Positions 1-4,570 of a stretch of DNA of 21,651 bases are shown in pieces. The first letter of the stretch is position 1. Each line of letters opens with the position of its first letter. Under the pieces are notes generated by a model. That model was not told where the DNA came from, searched no databases, and saw nothing but the letters and a program-made list of their open reading frames with translations. Both the position numbers and the translations under genes were made by a program. Source of the stretch: a virus; the IMG/VR virus record IMGVR_UViG_3300025070_000275, positions 1 to 21,651 of that record; one strand, given 5' to 3'.

Positions 1-427
1 CAATCATGATATCGCCGGCTCCATATGGTTGCGTAAGTTCATTAGAAAACTGTACGCCAACGAGCCAAGGCTGGATGTTATCGACAATGACTTCCCTTAC
101 TACGCCTACAGGCACGGCAAGACACTGCTTTGCTTCCACCACGGGCATAAAGTAAAGATGGATCGGCTGCCTAAAGTGTTCTCAAGCGAGCCTAGATTCA
201 GAGAGGAGTGGGGTAAGTCGACGATGGCGTACATCCATAGCGGACATTATCACCACGAGCGAATATTGGAGGACGCAGGGGCCGTCATGGAACAGCACCC
301 TACGTTAGCGTCAAGAGATTCATACGCCACTCGTTTGGGGCTTATGTCCCAGCGAGGCGCAAAGGTCATCACATACGACGCTGAAGACGGAGAGGTTAGT
401 AGGATAACGATTAGGCCTAGAGCCTAA
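1..427 (+). CDS. Metallophosphoesterase, C-terminal part (5' truncated by window edge)
   Basis: The frame is already open at base 2 and begins with Asn-His-Asp, the end of the GNHD motif of calcineurin-like metallophosphoesterases. The TTG at 29 is therefore internal and the true start lies outside the window. Further on, HHGHK (near base 155) and SGHYHHE (near base 240) supply the later metal-binding histidines; GHYH fits the family GHxH motif. The C-terminus is a short beta-rich tail. The family hydrolyses phosphoester bonds with two metal ions; phage members near replication genes are often compared with Mre11/SbcD nucleases, but the substrate cannot be read from this fragment. Its TAA stop overlaps the stop of the convergent DUF4224-like gene by 4 bp. 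Confidence 0.8.
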   Translation, partial: NHDIAGSIWLRKFIRKLYANEPRLDVIDNDFPYYAYRHGKTLLCFHHGHKVKMDRLPKVFSSEPRFREEWGKSTMAYIHSGHYHHERILEDAGAVMEQHPTLASRDSYATRLGLMSQRGAKVITYDAEDGEVSRITIRPRA

Positions 428-615
428 GCAGTTTCCTTAGCTTCTTCGCTCAAAGCCCCCTCAATGGCAGCCCTAGTTGTAAAGGGCTTGCCTTTAGCGT
501 CAGTGAAATACTTAATGCCTTGAGCATCCAACACCTTGATTAACTTCGGCGACGTATACGCCTTGAAGATGTGGAACAGGTCGCGGTAGTACAAGTATTC
601 AGTCTGATCTTTCAT
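424..615 (-). CDS. Small DUF4224-like phage protein
   Basis: A 63-residue protein. The core, from about residue 22 to 54 (PKLIKVLDAQGIKYF followed by DAKGKPFTTRAAIEGAL), has the short helix, glycine turn, strand and 'G-K/R-P' pattern of DUF4224 proteins, which are small phage proteins sometimes found fused or next to recombination functions. No catalytic residues are visible and I assign no function. The start is supported by GGAG about 6 bases upstream of the ATG. The gene lies just downstream of a hairpin terminator on the same strand, so its expression depends on read-through or on a promoter inside a very short leader. Its stop overlaps that of the convergent metallophosphoesterase gene. 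Confidence 0.7.
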   Translation of the reverse strand: MKDQTEYLYYRDLFHIFKAYTSPKLIKVLDAQGIKYFTDAKGKPFTTRAAIEGALSEEAKETA

Positions 616-629
616 TTAATTCTCCGTTT

Positions 630-658
630 AAAAAAAGCCCCGCGGGGTTAGGCGGGGC
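630..658 (-). terminator. Rho-independent terminator after the SSB-like gene
   Basis: The arms GCCCCGC (637-643) and GCGGGGC (652-658) form a perfect 7-bp GC stem with an 8-base loop. Read on the minus strand, the stem is followed directly by a run of seven Ts (630-636, plus strand TAAAAAA to AAAAAA). This is a classical intrinsic terminator placed 22 bases after the stop of the SSB-like gene and just before the ribosome binding site of the DUF4224-like gene. Confidence 0.8.
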
Positions 659-679
659 AATAGGCGTAGGAGCGCCTTC

Positions 680-970
680 TCACCAAGGGATATCTTCAGT
701 TGGCGCAGGAGCTGGCTGTCGTGCCGGCTGTTGAGCGGATTGATCAGCGCTTGGCTTCCAAGTATTCAACTCAGCATACCATTTGCCTGATCGACCTTCT
801 TTGATTTCAATGTTCATCCACTCTGAATCTGGGTCTGCCTTCTTGCGAGCGGCAACCCAAGGGCCAAACTCATCGAGCTTAATTGACAGCTTTAGCTTTA
901 CAAAGTCTGGGGCATTGTCATCGGGTAGTTTAACCAGCAGGCCATCTACAAAAACTTTTTGATCACTCAT
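680..970 (-). CDS. SSB-like small protein with acidic C-terminal tip
   Basis: A 96-residue protein. Residues 1 to about 72 are rich in beta-type sequence with several aromatics (FGPWVAARKK, SGKWYAELNTW). A Gln/Pro/Ala linker (about 73-88) follows, and the protein ends in TEDIPW. This resembles the layout of single-stranded DNA binding proteins: an OB-like domain, a flexible linker and an acidic tip ending in D-I-P-F that recruits partners. A full-length SSB is about 150-180 residues, so this is a short or distant version; I infer the function from layout and from its place downstream of the ERF annealing gene, not from clear homology. The start has GAGGAG upstream and overlaps the preceding gene by 8 bp. 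A terminator follows. Confidence 0.55.
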   Translation of the reverse strand: MSDQKVFVDGLLVKLPDDNAPDFVKLKLSIKLDEFGPWVAARKKADPDSEWMNIEIKEGRSGKWYAELNTWKPSADQSAQQPARQPAPAPTEDIPW

Positions 971-1205
971 AACATCTCCTCAACGGGTTGGTTTTCATTA
1001 CTTGATTTTCATAGGTGGTAAATACACCACCTTTTGATTGCGCCAGATTCAAAGCCTCCTTTACCTCATTTGGCGTCTCTTCTATGATGCACCGCAGTGT
1101 CTCCCACTCTTCGTTAGCCACTGCGCTTTTGACTTGGGCAATAAAATCGAACTCCTCACGTATTACTTTCATGTACGCAAGGAATTCTTCTTCACCGGTT
1201 ACCAT
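963..1205 (-). CDS. Small hypothetical protein between ERF and SSB-like genes
   Basis: An 80-residue acidic, mostly helical protein of unknown function. It is accepted as a gene because it is locked between two convincing neighbours: its start overlaps the end of the ERF gene by 7 bp and its stop overlaps the start of the SSB-like gene by 8 bp, all in the same direction. No cysteine cluster, membrane segment or catalytic motif is apparent. The Shine-Dalgarno sequence is weak, which suits translational coupling to the ERF gene. A role in recombination or replication is only a guess from position. Confidence 0.65.
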   Translation of the reverse strand: MVTGEEEFLAYMKVIREEFDFIAQVKSAVANEEWETLRCIIEETPNEVKEALNLAQSKGGVFTTYENQVMKTNPLRRCYE

Positions 1206-1591
1206 CCGCGCTTCGCACCGGATGTTGCGTTGTTAGCATCGTCGTCTTTGTCAGCTCCGATACCTAATGCCATTGATAGGCTGTAACGCTTTGCATAGGT
1301 AACTGCACTGCCGAACGCCTGTGCTGTTGGCTTGTCTGCCCGAACAATCATCTTGCCAGTTGATAGGTGCTCACCATGCCCATAAAGGACAGTCTCGATA
1401 CAAGCGCCCACCTCACACTCATGGCTAATCTGCTGGATCATTATGCCGTGCCCATTCAAAGCTTCCTTGGCATAGTCCCAAAGATTTTCAAAGTTAACGT
1501 AGCTACTTTTAAAGTGAGGGTTTACTGATTCTGCTTTGGCGTGAGATAGCTCCTGTTGAACTTCAAGAAGCTTTTCTATTAACGTAGTCAT
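1199..1591 (-). CDS. erf: ERF-family single-strand annealing protein
   Basis: ERF-type recombinases anneal complementary single strands and support phage recombination and genome circularisation. The 130-residue protein has the family pattern: NPHFKSSYVNFENLW (24-38), a central region about GHGIMIQQ, FGSAVTYAKRYSL (93-105, the most conserved part) and GADKDDDAN (112-120). It is close to the length of the conserved ERF core; the longer C-terminal tail of P22 Erf is absent. The open frame extends upstream to 1681, but I place the start at the ATG at 1591 because GGAGG lies 5 bases before it and the upstream part is AT-rich control DNA. It leads the minus-strand recombination cluster. Confidence 0.88.
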   Translation of the reverse strand: MTTLIEKLLEVQQELSHAKAESVNPHFKSSYVNFENLWDYAKEALNGHGIMIQQISHECEVGACIETVLYGHGEHLSTGKMIVRADKPTAQAFGSAVTYAKRYSLSMALGIGADKDDDANNATSGAKRGW

Positions 1592-1614
1592 ACTGCCTCC
1601 TTCATTTGATTGAG

Positions 1615-1671
1615 CTTGCAGTCTACAAAACTTTTTAAAACTTTGCAAACCTTTATATAACTTTGTTGACA
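1615..1671. promoter_or_regulatory. Possible divergent promoter elements (weak)
   Basis: On the minus strand, TTGCAA, a 17-base spacer and TAGACT (within the repeat array, near 1646 to 1619) could form a promoter for erf, with four of six matches in each box. On the plus strand TTGACA is present at 1666-1671, but no acceptable -10 box lies 16 to 18 bases further on. The assignment rests on position and partial matches only. Confidence 0.3.
1627..1664. repeat. Four direct repeats phased at exactly 10 bp in a divergent control region
   Basis: Copies start at 1627, 1637, 1647 and 1657: AAAACTTT, AAAACTTT, AAACCTTT and ATAACTTT. The period equals about one helical turn, so all copies face the same side of the DNA, and the A/T-rich steps may also bend it. 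The array lies between the divergent erf and RepA-like genes. It may be an operator or origin element; no regulator is identifiable from the sequence. Confidence 0.65.
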
Positions 1672-1728
1672 GATCGGCCAAAGTCGTTCAGAGTTGAGAG
1701 CTTTCACCACAACAAAAAGGGGATAGAA

Positions 1729-2892
1729 ATGCAGGACGAATGGGCAGACTACTGTGACGCAGTAGGTAGCAAACCCACCTTTGTAATCAAAGAAGAACTA
1801 ATCAACGAAGCCTTTCAAAACCAGCAATACCAAACAAAACAAAACGGATCATCTCTCTCACGTTTGCGAGGCGTTGCAGTCAACAGCCGCATAGAAGAGC
1901 TTGAGATGCGCCTAGCGAAAGAAAGGGACGTTATCCCGGGGATGATTACCACCGGCACTGTAACACTCGTATACGCGCCCTCAGGAGCTGGTAAGACCGT
2001 GTGGATTCTGGGCAACCTATTTCAGAGTATTCGGAATAACCTGATAAAAGGCTCGGATGTGATCTATTTTAACGAAGATGACGGAGCCAAGGGCGTACTC
2101 CAGAAAGCCAAGATGGGCCACAAGCATGGCATGACCATGATTACCCTGGCTAACTCTCCAGATCCTTCGCTACGCACGACAACTGACGCGCTCCATTTAC
2201 TAAATGCCATCCGCGAAGAGGGAGAGGCTGACGGAAAGATCGTTATCTGTGACACCCTCAAGAAGTTTGCCCCCGTCCTCAACAAGGGAGACATGCGAGA
2301 AGTCCTTCACGTGTTCCGTGAGTTCGCCGCTGCTGGCGGCACAGTCATCCTGCTAGGCCACTGCAACAAGCACCGGAGCATGGACGGGCGGCTGATCTAT
2401 GAGGGCGTAGGTGATCTGAAGGCAGACGTAGACAATATGTTTGGTCTTGATCCCGTCAACGACAAGTTTGCCTTCTATCAAGAGCTGTTAGTAATCAATG
2501 AAAAGGATCGTAGCCAAATCAGCTTTGAAGGCGGATTCAAGTATAAGCAGACCAGTGCGACAGTGGGGTATGAAGAGTCAGTAGATTCTGTGCAGTTCAT
2601 GACAGTCGACGACATCAGCGAACTTAAAGAGAAACAACGAGCGCAGATCAATATAGGTAAAGCCATCAGCAAATACGAAGACGAGTACGTGCTTCTAAGT
2701 AGCGTTATGAAAAGTAACAAAATGTTTAGCCAGTCTGACCTTCTTCAGCTTTTACATGATGACGAAATTAATCCCAATGGATGCACCAGAAAGAAGCTTC
2801 TTAACTGCATTGATTTGCTCAAAGGAAACAACCTAAAGCTAGAAAGACGTGGCGAACACGGCAAGAAATTTTACCGTTGGGTTCCAATGTAA
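1729..2892 (+). CDS. RepA-like AAA ATPase (AAA_25-type replicative helicase)
   Basis: RecA-fold ATPases of this type act as hexameric helicases in plasmid and phage replication. Within 387 residues the Walker A is APSGAGKT (83-90), the Walker B is VICD (172-175), and ILLGHCNKH (about 205-213) fits the later sensor strand. The N-terminal 60 residues look like a flexible or partner-binding segment. Residues from about 310 resemble a winged helix, including SQSDLLQLL and a final beta hairpin with KKFYRW. The start at the ATG at 1729 is preferred over an upstream start at 1663 because AGGGGAT lies a few bases before it. The gene is the first of the plus-strand operon; a primase or polymerase may lie outside the window. 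Confidence 0.82.
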   Translation: MQDEWADYCDAVGSKPTFVIKEELINEAFQNQQYQTKQNGSSLSRLRGVAVNSRIEELEMRLAKERDVIPGMITTGTVTLVYAPSGAGKTVWILGNLFQSIRNNLIKGSDVIYFNEDDGAKGVLQKAKMGHKHGMTMITLANSPDPSLRTTTDALHLLNAIREEGEADGKIVICDTLKKFAPVLNKGDMREVLHVFREFAAAGGTVILLGHCNKHRSMDGRLIYEGVGDLKADVDNMFGLDPVNDKFAFYQELLVINEKDRSQISFEGGFKYKQTSATVGYEESVDSVQFMTVDDISELKEKQRAQINIGKAISKYEDEYVLLSSVMKSNKMFSQSDLLQLLHDDEINPNGCTRKKLLNCIDLLKGNNLKLERRGEHGKKFYRWVPM

Positions 2893-2893
2893 T

Positions 2894-2933
2894 CCCCAGA
2901 ATACCCAGAATCCCCAGAATACCTCTAATCCCC
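2894..2933. repeat. Left 9-bp repeat array (CCCCAGAAT units)
   Basis: Units CCCCAGAAT (2894-2902), ACCCAGAAT (2903-2911), CCCCAGAAT (2912-2920) and a decayed ACCTCTAAT (2921-2929) run on without spacers, followed by CCCC. The strand-reversed unit ends in CTGGGG, which matches the CTGGGG step of the right array, so the two arrays are imperfect inverted copies with the same 9-bp period. Confidence 0.85.
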
Positions 2934-2945
2934 TTCTGTAGGGGG
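2930..2945. repeat. Small GC hairpin between the two arrays
   Basis: CCCCT and AGGGG can pair around the loop TCTGT. No T run follows on either strand, so this is not a good intrinsic terminator. A nine-G run (2964-2972) lies a little further on. The hairpin is probably part of the larger imperfect palindrome formed by the two 9-bp arrays. Confidence 0.5.
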
Positions 2946-2988
2946 CGGGGTAGCCTAGACATAGGGGGGGGGCTAAATAAGGGTATTA

Positions 2989-3025
2989 GGGGGAAACTGG
3001 GGAAACTGGGGAAACTGGGGAAACT
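2989..3025 (+). repeat. Right 9-bp repeat array with G-quadruplex motif, abutting the ninB start
   Basis: The unit GGGGAAACT occurs four times without gaps (2990-3025), the first after an extra G at 2989. This gives four tracts of at least four Gs separated by five-base AAACT loops, a textbook intramolecular G-quadruplex motif on the coding strand. The ATG of ninB begins at 3028. The last GGGG (3017-3020) is the only candidate Shine-Dalgarno sequence for ninB, so folding of the mRNA could block its translation. Confidence 0.85.
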
Positions 3026-3027
3026 GA

Positions 3028-3450
3028 ATGGATACATCACACCGCTGGCTTGTTGACACTAAAGACAAGATGAACTTTTTTATCGCTTTCGTTACTACAC
3101 AGTTTGGTGACGGCAAGAAGATACTGTACGCAATCAAAGACACCACCCGCAGTGACAGGCAAAACAACGCTATGCACCTGTGGTTCCGGCAGATAGCACA
3201 GGAGCTAAACGACGCGGGATACTGGGTACGACATCCCTTTAGTGACAAACTGGAGATACCCTTTACGGAGGTGCTGGTCAAGGAAACCCTCTACAAGCCC
3301 ATCATTAAGTCCATGTACAACAAAAGCTCCACAGCTAATGTAACCCCCAGGGAACTCTCAGAAGCCGCTGAGGTGCTAATTAGGTGGCTCTCAGAGCATA
3401 AGGGCGTATATGTACCCTTCCCCCAACAACTAAAGGATCAACTAAAGTGA
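3028..3450 (+). CDS. ninB: NinB-like recombination protein
   Basis: NinB (lambda Orf) binds single-stranded DNA and assists phage recombination, replacing RecFOR-type functions. The 140-residue length matches the family. The signature RSDRQNNAMHLWF (41-53), followed by a helix and N-D-A-G-Y, is typical, as are the helical C-terminus and a final segment around GVYVPFPQQ. The gene lies downstream of the RepA-like ATPase and before a methyltransferase and ninG. The start is directly after a G-rich repeat array that leaves only GGGG as a ribosome binding site. The stop overlaps the next gene's GTG start (GTGA), which implies translational coupling. Confidence 0.82.
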   Translation: MDTSHRWLVDTKDKMNFFIAFVTTQFGDGKKILYAIKDTTRSDRQNNAMHLWFRQIAQELNDAGYWVRHPFSDKLEIPFTEVLVKETLYKPIIKSMYNKSSTANVTPRELSEAAEVLIRWLSEHKGVYVPFPQQLKDQLK

Positions 3451-4148
3451 AAGTTCTTGATTTATTTGCAGGGATAGGCGGATTTACGCTCGGGCTGGAG
3501 CGGTCAGGATTTGAGGCAGTCGCCTTTTGTGAGATAGATCCATACGCTCAGAAGGTATTAAAAAAGAACTGGCCGGAGGTGCCAATCTATGACGATGTAC
3601 GAACAATCACAGCAGAGCGATTGGCTGCAGACGGAATTAGAGTTGATGTCATCACAGGAGGATTCCCCTGCCAAGACATCTCAGTTGCAGGAAGCCAGGC
3701 AGGAATCGAGGGCGACCGAAGTGGGCTGTGGTCAGAGTGCGCCCGTTTACTTGGGGAGCTTCGACCCCAATACGCCATCTTTGAAAACGTCACAAACCTG
3801 CTTAATGGAGAACGGGGAGCTTGGTTTAAGCGAGTTCTCTGGGACATTTCCTCGCTCGGGTATGATGCGGAGTGGCACTGTATACCAGCTTCCGAACTTG
3901 GCGCGCACCATCACAGAGATCGGATCTGGATTATTGCCTACCCCAACAGCACACAACGCCAAAGAGGGAGCTTATCCATCGGAGTACACAAGAAAGACGC
4001 CAACATTATCGGCTCAAGCGGGTGGCAAACTGAACCCAGCCTGGGTCGAGTGGCTAATGGGGTTCCCAGTCAATCATACAGACTTAAATGCTTAGGCAAT
4101 GCAGTTGTTCCGCCAATACCAGAGCTTATCGGGAGAGCTATAAAGTGA
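3447..4148 (+). CDS. DNA (cytosine-5) methyltransferase, compact phage type
   Basis: The enzyme transfers a methyl group from S-adenosylmethionine to cytosine C5, probably to shield phage DNA from restriction. The 233 residues show motif I DLFAGIGGFTLGLE (4-17), motif IV with catalytic Cys75 in GGFPCQDIS, motif VI ENV (113-115), motif VIII HHHRDR (154-159), and motifs IX/X GRVANGVP and LGNAVVPPIPELIGRAI (from 216). Only about 45 residues separate motif VIII from motif IX, so the target recognition domain is very short. The GTG start overlaps the ninB stop (GTGA), with AAAGGA upstream. A long ORF is nested in the +1 frame of this gene (separate entry). The stop overlaps the ninG start, again as GTGA. 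Confidence 0.9.
   Translation: MKVLDLFAGIGGFTLGLERSGFEAVAFCEIDPYAQKVLKKNWPEVPIYDDVRTITAERLAADGIRVDVITGGFPCQDISVAGSQAGIEGDRSGLWSECARLLGELRPQYAIFENVTNLLNGERGAWFKRVLWDISSLGYDAEWHCIPASELGAHHHRDRIWIIAYPNSTQRQRGSLSIGVHKKDANIIGSSGWQTEPSLGRVANGVPSQSYRLKCLGNAVVPPIPELIGRAIK
3589..4095 (+). CDS. Possible overprinted gene nested in the methyltransferase gene (+1 frame)
   Basis: A 168-codon ORF wholly inside the methyltransferase gene, same strand, +1 frame. A strong Shine-Dalgarno sequence, GGAGGT (3575-3580), lies 8 bases before its ATG. The product shows, in order, SQEDSPAKTSQ (about 22-32), SLKTSQ, a stretch reading FSGTFPRSGMMRSG, then GSGLLPTPTA, and near the end LNPAWVEWLMGFP. From memory, these marks recur in poorly understood proteins annotated beside phage C5 methyltransferases. 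They lie over the enzyme's own conserved motifs (PCQDIS, DRIWIIAYPN, GRVANGVP), so they could instead be a passive shadow of a constrained frame. I list it as a candidate gene; function unknown. Confidence 0.4.
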   Translation: MTMYEQSQQSDWLQTELELMSSQEDSPAKTSQLQEARQESRATEVGCGQSAPVYLGSFDPNTPSLKTSQTCLMENGELGLSEFSGTFPRSGMMRSGTVYQLPNLARTITEIGSGLLPTPTAHNAKEGAYPSEYTRKTPTLSAQAGGKLNPAWVEWLMGFPVNHTDLNA

Positions 4149-4570
4149 GACTAAAAAGAACAGCAGCAGACCATTGGTTTAGCCGATGCGTCCGCATACG
4201 AAACGACTTCAAATGCCAAGGTTGTGGCGCACAGTACGAGTCAAACAGCACAGGGCTACACTGCTCGCACTACTTTACACGCGCTAAGAAGGGCATACGG
4301 TACGACGGAATGAATGCCTTTGCTCACTGCTACGGCTGTCACCAGAAATACGGCAGCAATCCTGACTACTTTGTTCGCCACTACATCGACGAGTACGGCG
4401 AGGGTGCCCTTGAGTTATTAAGGGAGAAGGCCGAGGATGTGATGCTGGGCAAGCGCATGAACAAAGAGCAGAAGGAAATAGCCAAGCATTACAGGGAAGA
4501 GGCCGCCCGTATGGAGAATGATAGGGCGGCAGGTGTAGCTGGCTGGTTAGAGTTTGAAAGCTGGGACTAA
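4145..4570 (+). CDS. ninG: NinG/Rap-like recombination endonuclease
   Basis: Lambda NinG (Rap) is a structure-specific nuclease that cuts recombination intermediates. From the GTG start the product has 141 residues. A zinc-binding and nuclease-like core is visible: CQGC (24-27), HCSHY (39-43) and CYGCH (62-66), with RAKKGIRYDGMN between, matching the family layout of CxxC, HCxH and CxxC. The C-terminal half is helical and charged, with KRMNKEQKEIAKHYREE. An ATG at 4088 in the same frame lies inside the methyltransferase gene; the GTG at 4145 is preferred because GGGAG lies 9 bases upstream and it forms a GTGA overlap with the preceding stop. Its TAA overlaps the stop of the convergent late gene. 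Confidence 0.8.
   Translation: MRLKRTAADHWFSRCVRIRNDFKCQGCGAQYESNSTGLHCSHYFTRAKKGIRYDGMNAFAHCYGCHQKYGSNPDYFVRHYIDEYGEGALELLREKAEDVMLGKRMNKEQKEIAKHYREEAARMENDRAAGVAGWLEFESWD

Noticed and set aside
1666-1694. Plus-strand sigma-70 promoter with TTGACA
   Set aside because: The -35 box is perfect, but no acceptable -10 box is found at 16 to 18 bases. I kept it only as a weak part of the control region entry.
2930-2972. Possible terminator after the RepA-like ATPase gene
   Set aside because: The hairpin is short and no T run follows it on either strand; the 9-bp arrays explain the region better.
2894-3025. CRISPR-like array
   Set aside because: Units are only 9 bp and run on without spacers, so this is a simple tandem repeat and not CRISPR.
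2973-3281. Minus-strand ORF with PQF repeats, and a similar one at 2819-3040 with FPS repeats
   Set aside because: They are translations of the 9-bp DNA repeats, which stay open in several frames because nine is divisible by three. They lie mostly over ninB or the ATPase gene and have no good ribosome binding site.
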